A stretch of DNA of 64,000 nucleotides from Achromobacter pulmonis (GCF_902859765.1 NZ_CADIJV010000026.1:1-64000), one strand, 5' to 3'; positions 8,124 to 17,156 are shown, counted from the first letter of the stretch. Notes: generated from the letters alone by a model not told the origin. Numbers and translations: made by a program.

Positions 8124-8711
8124 TTACGGACGGCCACCCGTCGGGAACGGCCACGACGCGGCGGGATTCAGCGCGGTCTTCGCGCCCGGGGCGGCAGCCG
8201 TGGACGGCGGCGTGGCGGGCTTCTTCGGAGCGGCTTTCTTCGCGGCGGGCTTCTTGGCGGCGGCGGGCTTGGCTGCCGGCTTGGCAGCGGGCTTCTTGGC
8301 GGCCGGAGCCTTCTTGGCGACGACCTTCTTGGCTACCGCTTTCTTGGCGGGGGCCTTTTTGGCAACCGCTTTCTTGGCGACGGCCTTCTTGGCGACGGCT
8401 TTCTTGGCAACGGCCTTCTTGGCTACCGCTTTCTTGGCGACGACCTTCTTGGCAGCGGCCTTCTTGGCTACCGGCTTCTTGGCCGCGACTTTCTTGGCGA
8501 CGGCCTTCTTGGCTACCGCTTTCTTGGCGACCTTCTTGGCGGCCGGCTTCTTGGCGGCAACCTTCTTCACCGCCGGCTTCTTGGCGGCGACCTTCTTGAC
8601 TGCTACCTTCTTGACGGCAGCTTTCTTGGCCGGGGCGGCCTTCTTCGCTACTGCCTTCTTGGCGGCGGGCTTCTTCACCGCTTTCTTTACGGCTTTCTTG
8701 GCTGTTGCCAT
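8124..8711 (-). CDS. histone H1-like nucleoid protein (lysine/alanine repeats)
   Basis: A 195-residue, extremely basic protein built from short repeats such as KKAVAKK, KKVAAKK and KKPAAKK, like the C-terminal tail of eukaryotic H1 and the Bordetella protein BpH1. A non-repetitive tail ([20 protein letters not shown]) ends the chain. It probably binds and compacts DNA. The start is the ATG at 8711, with AAGGAG seven bases upstream; the in-frame ATG at 8717 sits almost on top of that site. Such repeats are prone to length change between strains. A terminator follows. Confidence 0.92.
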   Translation of the reverse strand: MATAKKAVKKAVKKPAAKKAVAKKAAPAKKAAVKKVAVKKVAAKKPAVKKVAAKKPAAKKVAKKAVAKKAVAKKVAAKKPVAKKAAAKKVVAKKAVAKKAVAKKAVAKKAVAKKAVAKKAPAKKAVAKKVVAKKAPAAKKPAAKPAAKPAAAKKPAAKKAAPKKPATPPSTAAAPGAKTALNPAASWPFPTGGRP

Positions 8712-9056
8712 GGTCATGCTCCTTAGGTTCAGGGGTCCCAGAACTTAAACCCGTGCCCCGATCCGCCAACAAGGCGAACCGTGCCCGGGCTATTCATCGG
8801 CGCATGCCGCTGTCCTGTGCGAGCAACAGCTACTACGGTTTGCGCTAATGAATTCGGCACAGCCATTTGATATGGCCCCCGCTCCTTTGGCGCGAGCCAT
8901 TTCAAATGGCGCCGGTGGGCAGTCTGATCACAGACCGCCTACCGCTTGTTCTACGTGTTCGAAAACACCCTGACCTGGGAGATCGTCTTCGAGCCTGGCG
9001 CGAACGCAACGCTCTTTGGTAGAGCGTGCCCGCGCCTGGCCCGAAGGCGAACTACG
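8712..9056. other. 345-bp intergenic region between H1-like gene and nrdB
   Basis: No gene is supported. The region holds the upstream sequence of the H1-like gene, a pair of 15-bp palindromes (8862-8910), and a perfect 7-bp hairpin at 9009-9027 (ACGCTCT-5-base loop-AGAGCGT) beyond the nrdB stop. That hairpin lacks a T-run on the minus strand. Confidence 0.6.
8862..8910. repeat. pair of palindromic 15-mers
   Basis: GCCATTTGATATGGC (8862-8876) and GCCATTTCAAATGGC (8896-8910) differ at one pairing position as an inverted repeat. Each is itself palindromic; the second is perfect over 7+1+7 bases. Their centres are 34 bp apart. They look like paired operators or a cruciform-forming element. Confidence 0.7.
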
Positions 9057-10256
9057 TTACTCCCAGCTCAGCGTGCCACCGGTTTGGTATTCGATCACGC
9101 GAGTTTCAAAAAAGTTGCGTTCCTTCTTAAGGTCGATCATTTCCGCCATCCACGGGAAGGGATTTTCTTCCTGCGGGTACAGCGGTTCGATACCGATTTG
9201 CTGGCAACGACGGTTGGCGATGAAGCGCAGGTAGGATTTGAACATGGGGGCGTTCAAGCCCAGCACACCGCGCGGCATCGTGTCTTCGGCGTAAGCGTAT
9301 TCGAGTTCGACCGCTTTGCGGAAGAGTTCGCGGATTTCTTCGCGGAATTCCGGCGTCCACAGATGCGGATTTTCCAGTTTGACGGTGTTGATCAGGTCGA
9401 TGCCGAAATTGCAGTGCATGGATTCATCGCGCAGGATGTACATGTACTGCTCGGCCGCGCCGGTCATCTTGTTCTGGCGGCCCAGCGCCAGGATCTGCGT
9501 GAAGCCAACGTAGAAGAACAGGCCTTCCATCAGGCAAGCGAAGACGATCAGCGACTTCAGCAGCGTCTGGTCGGCTTCGGGCGTGCCCGTCTTGAAGTTG
9601 GGGTCCGCGATCGCGTCGATGAACGGAATCAGGAACTCGTCCTTGGCGCGGATGGACGGCACTTCGTTGTAAGCGTTGAAGATCTCCGCTTCGTCCAGGT
9701 CCAGGCTTTCGACGATGTATTGATAGGCGTGCGTGTGGATGGCTTCTTCGAAGGCCTGGCGCAGCAGGAACTGGCGGCATTCGGGCGCCGTGATGTGGCG
9801 GTAGGTGCCCAGCACGATGTTGTTCGCGGCCAGCGAGTCGGCCGTGACGAAGAAACCCAGGTTGCGCTTGACGATGCGGCGCTCGTCCTCGGTGAGCCCG
9901 TTCGGGTTCTTCCAGAGGGCGATGTCGCGCGACATGTTGATTTCCTGCGGCATCCAGTGGTTCGCGCAAGTGGCCAGGTATTTCTCCCATGCCCACTTGT
10001 ACTTGAACGGCACCAGCTGGTTGACGTCGGTCTGGCCGTTGATGATGCGCTTGTCGGCCACCTTCACGCGTTGCGAGGCGGCGCTGCCGCTGGCGGCCAG
10101 GCCGGCCGCGTGTTGCGGCGCGGCCGGGGTCGGCATGGCGGCGTCACCGAACACGCCGGTCGCCGCCCGGACTTCGGGCGCAGCCTGCCCGCCCGCCGCG
10201 GGCGCGGGGGCTTGTGCAGGTTGCGTGGCGAGGGTGTCGTCTTCCCAATTAATCAT
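9057..10256 (-). CDS. nrdB: class I ribonucleotide reductase beta subunit
   Basis: A 399-residue R2 protein that houses the di-iron/tyrosyl radical cofactor used to make deoxyribonucleotides. Asp140 (VTADSL), then Glu171, His174 and Tyr178 in EEAIHTHAY match the E-x-x-H-x3-Y pattern of E. coli NrdB, so a radical tyrosine is present. The second metal-ligand half includes [10 protein letters not shown]. The first ~60 residues form an alanine/proline-rich extension absent from E. coli. It is the second gene of nrdAB, starting 20 bases after the nrdA stop. Confidence 0.95.
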   Translation of the reverse strand: MINWEDDTLATQPAQAPAPAAGGQAAPEVRAATGVFGDAAMPTPAAPQHAAGLAASGSAASQRVKVADKRIINGQTDVNQLVPFKYKWAWEKYLATCANHWMPQEINMSRDIALWKNPNGLTEDERRIVKRNLGFFVTADSLAANNIVLGTYRHITAPECRQFLLRQAFEEAIHTHAYQYIVESLDLDEAEIFNAYNEVPSIRAKDEFLIPFIDAIADPNFKTGTPEADQTLLKSLIVFACLMEGLFFYVGFTQILALGRQNKMTGAAEQYMYILRDESMHCNFGIDLINTVKLENPHLWTPEFREEIRELFRKAVELEYAYAEDTMPRGVLGLNAPMFKSYLRFIANRRCQQIGIEPLYPQEENPFPWMAEMIDLKKERNFFETRVIEYQTGGTLSWE

Positions 10257-10276
10257 GATTCATTCTCCGGAGGCGG

Positions 10277-13207
10277 TTATTGGCAGGCTTCGCACTCTTC
10301 GAAGCCGGGGTCGCCCGGCCGCATGGTGCAAACCGCCCCGAGAACTTCGGGTTCCGGCAAAACAGGTGCAGCGGACACGGGCGCGGAGGTGGACTGGCCA
10401 CCGGCGCTGACGGCGTTCAGTTCGCCGCCGCGTCCCGTCGACTTCTCGGCGCTGGTGGCGCCAAGGGTACGCAGGTAGTAGGTCGTCTTCAGGCCACGCT
10501 TCCAGGCCAGCTTGTAGGTGTCGTCCAGCTTCTTGCCGGAGGCGCCGGCCATGTAGATGTTCAGCGACTGGGCTTGATCGATCCACTTCTGGCGACGCGA
10601 CGCGCATTCCACCAGCCAGCTCGGTTCGACTTCGAACGCGGTGGCGTAGAGTTCGCGGAGTTCGGAAGGTACGCGATCGATGCGGGACAGGCTGCCGTCG
10701 AAGTACTTGAGGTCGGCGACCATGACTTCGTCCCAGAGACCGAGTTTCTTCAGGTCACGCACGAGGTAATCGTTAACGACCGTGAACTCGCCGGAGAGAT
10801 TCGATTTGACGTACAAGTTCTGGAAAGTGGGTTCGATGCACGCAGATACACCAATGATATTGGAAATAGTCGCGGTTGGGGCGATTGCGATGCAATTGGA
10901 GTTGCGCATGCCATGTTGTTTGATGCGCGCGCGCAACGTATCCCAATCGAGCGTGCTCGATTCATCGACCTCGACATGACCGCCGCGTTCATCGCGCAGC
11001 ATCTTCAACGTGTCTTGCGGCAGAATGCCACGCGACCACAGCGAGCCTTCATACGATTGATAGCGGCCACGTTCTTCGGCCAGCAGGCTCGAAGCCCAGT
11101 AGGCGTGATAGCACACCGCTTCCATCGAGCGATCGGCGAATTCGACGGCGGCTTGCGACGCGTACGGCACGCGCATAATTTGCAGGCAGTCCTGGAAACC
11201 CATGATGCCCATGCCCACCGGACGATGGCGCGCGTTGGAGTTGCGGGCCTTGTCGACGGCGTAATAGTTGATGTCGATGACGTTGTCGAGCATGCGCATG
11301 GCGATGCTGACCGTGCGCTTGATCTTGTCGTGGTCGAGTTCGAAACCGCCGCCGGCGGCCGGCTTCATGTGCGCCACCAGGTTCACCGAACCCAGGTTGC
11401 AAACCGCGATTTCCGATTCGTTGGTGTTCAGCGTGATCTCGGTGCACAGGTTCGAGCTGTGGACCACACCGACGTGCTGCTGCGGCGAACGGATGTTGCA
11501 AGGATCCTTGAAGGTGATCCACGGGTGGCCGGTTTCGAACAGCATCGACAGCATCTTGCGCCACAGGGTCAGCGCCGGCATCTTCTTGAACAGCTTCAGT
11601 TCGCCGCTGGCCACGCGCGCTTCATAGCCGACATAGGCTTCCTCGAAAGCCTTGCCGTACTTGTCGTGCAGGTCGGGGCAGTCGGACGGCGAGAACAGCG
11701 TCCATTCGCCGCCTTCCATGACGCGCTTCATGAACAGGTCGGGAATCCAGTTCGCCGTGTTCATGTCGTGGGTGCGGCGGCGCTCGTCGCCGGTGTTCTT
11801 GCGCAGTTCGAGGAATTCCTCGATGTCCAGGTGCCACGATTCCAGGTAGGTGCAGACCGCGCCCTTGCGCTTGCCGCCCTGGTTCACCGCCACGGCGGTG
11901 TCGTTGACGACCTTCAGGAACGGGACCACGCCCTGGCTTTCGCCGTTGGTGCCCTTGATGTGGCTGCGCAGCGCGCGCACCGGGGTCCAGTCGTTGCCCA
12001 GGCCGCCGGCATACTTGGCCAGCAGCGCGTTTTCCTTGATGGCGTCGTAGATGCCTTCCAGATCGTCGGAGACAGTGGTCAGGTAGCACGACGACAGCTG
12101 CGAGTGCAGGGTGCCCGAGTTGAACAGCGTCGGGGTCGAGCTCATGAAGTCGAACGACGACAGGATTTCGTAGAACTCGATGGCGCGGGCTTCGCGATCG
12201 GTCTCGCGCAGCGCCAGGCCCATGGCCACGCGCATGAAGAACACCTGCGGCAGTTCGATGCGGGTGCCGCGGATGTGCAGGAAGTAGCGGTCGTACAGGG
12301 TCTGCAGGCCGAGGTAGCCGAATTGCAGGTCGCGCTTGGCGTTCAGGGCGTGGCCCAGCTTGGTCAGGTCATAGCTGGCCAGCTCGGGCGACAGCAGGCC
12401 GCCTTCGATGCCGCGGGCGATGAAGGTGGGGAAGTATTCGGCGTAGCGCGCGACCATGCCGTCCTGCGAGACTTCCTCGCCCAGCACTTCCTTGCGGATC
12501 GTGTGCAGCAGCAGACGGGCGGTGACCTGGCTGTAGGCCGGGTCCTTTTCGACCAGCGCGCGCGCCGACAGGATGGCGGACTTGAACACTTCGTCGACGG
12601 GGATGCCGTCGTACAGGTTCTTGACCGTTTCCTTCAGGATGGTTTCGGAGTCGATGAACTCGGCCAGGCCTTCACCGGCGGCGACGATGGTGGCGCGCAG
12701 GCCGGCGATGTCCAGCGGACGGCGGACACCCGCGTCCGTGACGTGCAGCACGTTTTCCTGCGGCGCGGCGTCGGCCTTTTGCTGGCCTTCGGCAGCCGCG
12801 GCGGCGGCGCGTTCCTGGGTGCGCTTTTCGCGATAGAGCACATAGGCGCGGGCGACGTCATGCTGGCCCGAACGCATCAGGGCCAGTTCGACCTGGTCCT
12901 GCACGTCTTCGATATGAAAGGTGCCGCCGCCCGGACGGTTGCGCACCAGCGCGTTGACGGCCTGGGTGGTCAGCTGTTCGACCAGCTCGCGCACGCGCGC
13001 CGAGGCCGCGCCCTGGCCGCCGTTGACGGCCAGGAAGGCCTTGGTCATGGCGATGGCGATCTTGCCGGGTTCGAACCCGACCACCGAGCCATTGCGGCGG
13101 ATGATGTTGTAGCTGGCCCATTGCCCGCCGTTGGCGTCGGCCGGGGAATCGGTTTGAGAGGGCGGCACGGCCGAGGGCCGGGTCACAGAGGCGATCGTAG
13201 TCTGCAT
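10277..13207 (-). CDS. nrdA: class Ia ribonucleotide reductase alpha subunit
   Basis: A 976-residue catalytic subunit that reduces ribonucleoside diphosphates. An N-terminal ATP-cone (around IIRRNGSVVGFEPGKIAIAM) senses ATP/dATP. The barrel carries LFNSGTLHSQLSSCYLTT, with one of the redox cysteines, and a finger-loop region around NESEIAVCNLGSVN. The C-terminus FEECEACQ supplies the C-x-x-C pair that relays reducing equivalents. The start at 13207 has AGGAG six bases upstream; the longer frame to 13255 begins inside a palindrome. Paired NrdR-box-like sites lie upstream. nrdB follows in the same operon. Confidence 0.96.
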   Translation of the reverse strand: MQTTIASVTRPSAVPPSQTDSPADANGGQWASYNIIRRNGSVVGFEPGKIAIAMTKAFLAVNGGQGAASARVRELVEQLTTQAVNALVRNRPGGGTFHIEDVQDQVELALMRSGQHDVARAYVLYREKRTQERAAAAAAEGQQKADAAPQENVLHVTDAGVRRPLDIAGLRATIVAAGEGLAEFIDSETILKETVKNLYDGIPVDEVFKSAILSARALVEKDPAYSQVTARLLLHTIRKEVLGEEVSQDGMVARYAEYFPTFIARGIEGGLLSPELASYDLTKLGHALNAKRDLQFGYLGLQTLYDRYFLHIRGTRIELPQVFFMRVAMGLALRETDREARAIEFYEILSSFDFMSSTPTLFNSGTLHSQLSSCYLTTVSDDLEGIYDAIKENALLAKYAGGLGNDWTPVRALRSHIKGTNGESQGVVPFLKVVNDTAVAVNQGGKRKGAVCTYLESWHLDIEEFLELRKNTGDERRRTHDMNTANWIPDLFMKRVMEGGEWTLFSPSDCPDLHDKYGKAFEEAYVGYEARVASGELKLFKKMPALTLWRKMLSMLFETGHPWITFKDPCNIRSPQQHVGVVHSSNLCTEITLNTNESEIAVCNLGSVNLVAHMKPAAGGGFELDHDKIKRTVSIAMRMLDNVIDINYYAVDKARNSNARHRPVGMGIMGFQDCLQIMRVPYASQAAVEFADRSMEAVCYHAYWASSLLAEERGRYQSYEGSLWSRGILPQDTLKMLRDERGGHVEVDESSTLDWDTLRARIKQHGMRNSNCIAIAPTATISNIIGVSACIEPTFQNLYVKSNLSGEFTVVNDYLVRDLKKLGLWDEVMVADLKYFDGSLSRIDRVPSELRELYATAFEVEPSWLVECASRRQKWIDQAQSLNIYMAGASGKKLDDTYKLAWKRGLKTTYYLRTLGATSAEKSTGRGGELNAVSAGGQSTSAPVSAAPVLPEPEVLGAVCTMRPGDPGFEECEACQ

Positions 13208-13239
13208 GGAAGCTCCTGTGCGAAAAGCGCGTAGATAGC

Positions 13240-13258
13240 GACATGACGACGTCATGTC
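13240..13258. promoter_or_regulatory. perfect palindrome in the nrdA leader
   Basis: GACATGAC-GAC-GTCATGTC is a perfect 8-bp inverted repeat whose near end is 33 bases upstream of the nrdA start codon. It could be an operator or an RNA hairpin upstream of the ribosome binding site. Confidence 0.6.
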
Positions 13259-13349
13259 AGGTACGAAATCTGGATCTTATTGAGGGGGTCGCAACGCTTG
13301 GACGGACGAATCCGTGTGGCGTGGCCGACGAGAATCAGCAGTTAGGCGA

Positions 13350-13365
13350 CCACAATATGTAGTGT
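13350..13365. promoter_or_regulatory. NrdR box 1 upstream of nrdAB
   Basis: CCACAATATGTAGTGT matches the NrdR consensus ACACWATATATWGTGT at 14 of 16 positions. NrdR, encoded at 50530-51009, represses ribonucleotide reductase genes through such boxes. Confidence 0.82.
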
Positions 13366-13380
13366 AGCACCCCTCGTTGG

Positions 13381-13396
13381 ACACTAATTCTAGTGA
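13381..13396. promoter_or_regulatory. NrdR box 2 upstream of nrdAB
   Basis: ACACTAATTCTAGTGA matches the NrdR consensus at 12 of 16 positions. It lies 31 bp from box 1, about three helical turns, as in known paired NrdR sites. Confidence 0.72.
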
Positions 13397-13459
13397 TCGA
13401 GTCCGGTGGCTACAAGAAGAAGATAGGATCGGGTTCCCAAAACATTGTTACTAAATGCA

Positions 13460-13487
13460 CTGGGCGCGCCTAGCAAGGCGCGCCCAG
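13460..13487 (-). terminator. stem-loop after the indolepyruvate oxidoreductase gene
   Basis: CTGGGCGCGCC and GGCGCGCCCAG form a perfect 11-bp stem with a 6-base loop just past the stop. The following minus-strand sequence (TGCATTTAG) is only weakly T-rich, so termination is likely but not certain. Confidence 0.55.
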
Positions 13488-13511
13488 GATATTGCGGCTC
13501 AACGCGAGTGT

Positions 13512-16500
13512 TTATGCGGTTTTCCGCAGGGGCACATCGCGCGGGGCAGGCGCCGTATAGCTTTGCATCAAGCGCGCCAGCTCCGTCCTGTACTTGTCGA
13601 CGTTGGCAGCCTTCACGTGGCCAAAGCCGCGGATGGTTTCTGCAAGGGCGGCGATTGTAGCCGCTTGCGCCAGATTGTCGCGATTCAACCCTGCCAGCAA
13701 CTGGTCTATGGTCTGGCGGTACTCGCTCACCAGGGCCCGTTCCATCTTGCGTTCGGCCGTGTGGCCGAAGGGATCGAACCAGGTGCCGCGCAGGCGCTTG
13801 AAGCGGGTCAGCAGCTTGAGCGCGGTCATGGTGCGCGGGCCCAGCGTCATCTTGCGCGGCACGCCGGTGCGCGGGTCCTTGCGCGCGAAGATCGGCGGCG
13901 CCATGTGAAAGCGCAGGCTGTAGTCGCCTTCGAACTGACCCTTGAGCTGCGCCTGGAAGGCGTCGCCGGTGTACAGGCGGGCGACTTCGTATTCGTCCTT
14001 GTAGGCCATCAGCTTGAACAGGCCGCGCGCCACCGCCATGGCCAGGCGCGGGGTTTTGGCGTCGGGCGCCAGTTCGCGCTCGCGCGCGGCCACGCGCTCG
14101 ACCAGCTCGCGGTAGGACTGGGCGTAGGCGGCGTCCTGGTAGGCGGTCAGGTCGTCGACGCGGCGCGCCACGGCGCGTTCGAACGATTCCGGCACATGCA
14201 GTTGCACCACCTGGGCGCGCGGACGCAGCGCGCCTTCCAGCGCCTCGGGCTGGTGCGCGGCCAGGCGGCCGCTGTCGAACGCGGCGCGGTTGGCGGCCAC
14301 GGCGACGCCGTTCAGTTCGATGGCGCGGTTGATGGCGGCCTGCGACAGCGGCACGCCGCCGCGCTGCCAGGCGTAGCCCAGCATGAACATGTTCGACAGG
14401 ATGCTGTCGCCGAACAGCGCCAGCGCGGCTTCGTGCGCGTCGATGGCGGCGGTGTGGTCCTCGCCGGCGGCGTGGCGGATCTTGGCCAGCAGCGCTGCCG
14501 GCCGCATGGCGGCGTCCGGATTGCGGGTGAAATCGGACACCGGCGCGACGTAGGTATTGACGGTGACCTGGGTGTGGCCGCGGCGCAGCGCGCCCAGCGA
14601 GTCGGGCGCCACGGCCGCGACCGGGTCGCACAGGATGGCGGCGTCGGCCTGCTGCCAGTCCAGGCGCACCGGACCGGCGGCGGCGCCGGCGGGCGCCAGG
14701 CGGATGTGGCTGACCACGGTGCCGCCCTTTTGCGCCAGGCCGGTCAGGTCCAGCACCGCGGCCGACAGGCCTTCCAGGTGGGCCGCCATCGAGACAATGG
14801 CGCCGATGGTGATGACGCCGGTGCCGCCCATGCCCGCCACCAGCAGGCGGTAGGGACGCTCCAGCGCCGGCGGCTGCGGCAGCGGCAGTTGCCGAATCAG
14901 TTGCTGCAGACGTTCCTGGTCGGCCTTGGGCGCGGCGCTCTTTCTGGGTTTGCCGCCCATCACCGAGACGAAGCTGGGGCAGAAGCCTTCGGCGCAGGAG
15001 TAGTCCTTGTTGCAGCTGGACTGGTCGATGGCGCGCTTGCGGCCATACGGCGTTTCCAGCGGCACCACCGACAGGCAGTTCGATTGCACGCCGCAGTCGC
15101 CACAGCCCTCGCACACCGCGCTGTTGATCAGCATGCGGCGGGCCGGGTCGGGGAACTGGTTCTTCTTGCGGCGGCGGCGCTTTTCGGCGGCGCAGGTCTG
15201 GTCGTGGATCAGCACGGTGACACCGGGAATCTCGCGCAGCTCGCGCTGCAGCGCGTCCAGTTCGCGGCGGTGGTGCACCTTGATGCCGGCGCCCAGATCG
15301 ACGCCGCGGTATTTTTCCGGTTCGTCACTGGTGACGACGATGCGGGCCACGTTCTCGCCGCGCAACTGCTGGCAGATCTGCGGCACCGAGATCGGGCCGT
15401 CCACCGGCTGGCCGCCGGTCATGGCGACGGCGTCGTTGAACAGGATCTTGTAGGTAATGTTGGCCTTGGCGGCCACGGCCTGGCGGATCGCCAGATAGCC
15501 GGAGTGGTAGTAGGTACCTTCCCCCATGTTCTGGAAGATGTGCGGCATCTTGGTATAGCGCGACAGGCCGATCCAGTCGACCCCTTCGCCGCCCATCTGG
15601 GTCAGGCCGCCGGTGTCGCGGTCCATCCAGGCGGCCATGTAATGGCAGCCCACGCCCGACAGCGCCTGGCTGCCTTCGGGCACCTTGGTCGAGGTGCTGT
15701 GCGGACAGCCGGAACAGAAGTAGGGACGGCGGCGCATGCCGTCGGCGTCGTTGGATAGCATGTCCTGGCAATCGAAGGTCGCCAGGTCGACGCCGGGTTG
15801 CAGGCCGGCGCTGCGCGACAGCCACATGGCCAGCGGGCGCGCCAGCAGCGACGGGCGCAACTGGCCGGCGGACGGCACCAGCACCTCGCCGTCGAAGCCC
15901 TTTTTGCCGACCACGGTGGCGCGCTCGGGCAGGTTGAACAGCAGATCCTTGAGCTGCGTCTCGACCACGGCGCCTTTTTCCTCGACCACGAGGATATGCG
16001 ACAGGCCGCGCGCGAAATCGAGCATGCGTTCGGCATCCAGCGGCCAGGTCAGGCCGGGCTTGTAGATGCGCACCGGCGCATTGGCGGTGACGGTGTCTAC
16101 GCCCAGGCGCGACAGCGCTTCCATGGTGTCCAGGTGGGCCTTGCCGACCGTGACGATGCCGACCGTGGCCTTGGGCGCCGGACAGGTCAGGCGGTCGATG
16201 CTGTGGCGGCGGGCGAAGGCGGCAACCGCCTTCATGCGCAGGTTCATGCGGGTTTCGACCGCCAGCGACAGGAAGTCGCGGGCGGAGTATTCCAGCGCTT
16301 CGGGCGGCAAGTCCGGGTCGGCCGGCATGTCGTAGTTGCGCACCGGCGCGGGCGTGAACGAGTGGCCGCTCTCGATGGTTTCGGACACGGCCTTGAAGGC
16401 GACCCAGGCGCCGGAATGGCGCGACAGGGCCCAGCCCCACAGGGCGAAGGTTTCGTATTCGTCGATCGAGGCCGGGTGCACGATGGGCATCTGCCAGCCA

Positions 16501-17018
16501 ATCAGCGAGGCCTCGCTGGCGTGCGGAATCGAGGAGGAGACGGCAGTGTGGTCGTCGCCCACCACCACCAGCACGCCGCCGTGGCGCGAGGCGCCGGCGG
16601 CATTGCCATGGTGCAGGGCATCGCCGGCGCGGTCCACGCCGGGGCCCTTGCCGTACCACATGGCGAAGACGCCATCGACCTTGCGGTCGGCGCGCACGCC
16701 GGCCTGCTGCGTGCCCATGACGGCGGTGGCGGCCATGTCTTCATTGATGCCGGGCAGGAACGAGATCTGGTTGGCGTCGAGCGCCTTTTGCGCCTTCCAC
16801 ATCGCCATGTCCACGCCGCCCAGGGGCGAGCCGCGGTAGCCGGAGACGAAGCCGGCGGTGTTCAGGCCGCGCTCGCGGTCGACCCGGCGCTGGGTCAGCA
16901 TGATGCGGACCAGGGCCTGGGTGCCGGTCAGGAAAATGCGGCCGGTCTCGCGGGTGAGGTTATCGGCGAGCTGGTAATCGAGGTCCAGCGTGGGCTCGGG
17001 GGCGGGGGTGCCGTCCAT
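13512..17018 (-). CDS. indolepyruvate ferredoxin oxidoreductase family protein (fused)
   Basis: A 1168-residue fusion of thiamine-diphosphate, ferredoxin and gamma-type domains that oxidatively decarboxylates aryl- or branched-chain 2-oxoacids to acyl-CoA. The N-terminal pyrimidine-binding domain contains FVSGYRGSPLGGVDMAM. The central TPP domain has FCSGCPHSTSTKVPEGS. A 4Fe-4S segment CEGCGDCGVQSNC is followed by further cysteines (SCNKDYSCAEGFC). The gamma-like domain starts near LLVAGMGGTGVITIG. The start at 17018 has AGGAG eight bases upstream; the ATG at 17045 has none. It is divergent from an Lrp-type regulator, which probably controls it. The true substrate is uncertain. Confidence 0.9.
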   Translation of the reverse strand: MDGTPAPEPTLDLDYQLADNLTRETGRIFLTGTQALVRIMLTQRRVDRERGLNTAGFVSGYRGSPLGGVDMAMWKAQKALDANQISFLPGINEDMAATAVMGTQQAGVRADRKVDGVFAMWYGKGPGVDRAGDALHHGNAAGASRHGGVLVVVGDDHTAVSSSIPHASEASLIGWQMPIVHPASIDEYETFALWGWALSRHSGAWVAFKAVSETIESGHSFTPAPVRNYDMPADPDLPPEALEYSARDFLSLAVETRMNLRMKAVAAFARRHSIDRLTCPAPKATVGIVTVGKAHLDTMEALSRLGVDTVTANAPVRIYKPGLTWPLDAERMLDFARGLSHILVVEEKGAVVETQLKDLLFNLPERATVVGKKGFDGEVLVPSAGQLRPSLLARPLAMWLSRSAGLQPGVDLATFDCQDMLSNDADGMRRRPYFCSGCPHSTSTKVPEGSQALSGVGCHYMAAWMDRDTGGLTQMGGEGVDWIGLSRYTKMPHIFQNMGEGTYYHSGYLAIRQAVAAKANITYKILFNDAVAMTGGQPVDGPISVPQICQQLRGENVARIVVTSDEPEKYRGVDLGAGIKVHHRRELDALQRELREIPGVTVLIHDQTCAAEKRRRRKKNQFPDPARRMLINSAVCEGCGDCGVQSNCLSVVPLETPYGRKRAIDQSSCNKDYSCAEGFCPSFVSVMGGKPRKSAAPKADQERLQQLIRQLPLPQPPALERPYRLLVAGMGGTGVITIGAIVSMAAHLEGLSAAVLDLTGLAQKGGTVVSHIRLAPAGAAAGPVRLDWQQADAAILCDPVAAVAPDSLGALRRGHTQVTVNTYVAPVSDFTRNPDAAMRPAALLAKIRHAAGEDHTAAIDAHEAALALFGDSILSNMFMLGYAWQRGGVPLSQAAINRAIELNGVAVAANRAAFDSGRLAAHQPEALEGALRPRAQVVQLHVPESFERAVARRVDDLTAYQDAAYAQSYRELVERVAARERELAPDAKTPRLAMAVARGLFKLMAYKDEYEVARLYTGDAFQAQLKGQFEGDYSLRFHMAPPIFARKDPRTGVPRKMTLGPRTMTALKLLTRFKRLRGTWFDPFGHTAERKMERALVSEYRQTIDQLLAGLNRDNLAQAATIAALAETIRGFGHVKAANVDKYRTELARLMQSYTAPAPRDVPLRKTA

Positions 17019-17071
17019 GATGAATGCTCCTGTAGTCGGCACCATGATAGGTTCGCCTGACCGCAGGTTTA

Positions 17072-17124
17072 TTGCGTTTTTGGATCGTGCAATCCCTATA
17101 ATTCGCAATGAATATTTCGTATTC
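17072..17124 (+). promoter_or_regulatory. lrp-side promoter and Lrp-type operator in divergent intergenic region
   Basis: A perfect TATAAT lies at 17097-17102, 55 bases before the regulator start, with a poor -35-like TTGCGT at 17072-17077. The AT-rich inverted repeat GAATA-TTTCG-TATTC at 17110-17124 and the wider ATTGC/GCAAT pair (17071-17092) are plausible Lrp-family binding sites serving both divergent genes. Confidence 0.5.
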
Positions 17125-17156
17125 TCGGAATTTCGACCCAAACAGGAGACAAAACG

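Noticed and set aside
8049-8726. Plus-strand open frame of repeated leucine/glycine over the H1-like gene
   Set aside because: It is the complement of the lysine repeat codons and does not look like a protein.
10280-13234. Very long plus-strand open frame (984 codons) opposite nrdA
   Set aside because: It is a shadow of nrdA codon use in GC-rich DNA; its translation is low-complexity and arginine/glutamine/alanine-rich with no recognisable domain.
13455-15758. Long plus-strand open frame opposite the indolepyruvate oxidoreductase gene
   Set aside because: It lies wholly inside a well-supported gene, and the translation shows no family motif and skewed composition.
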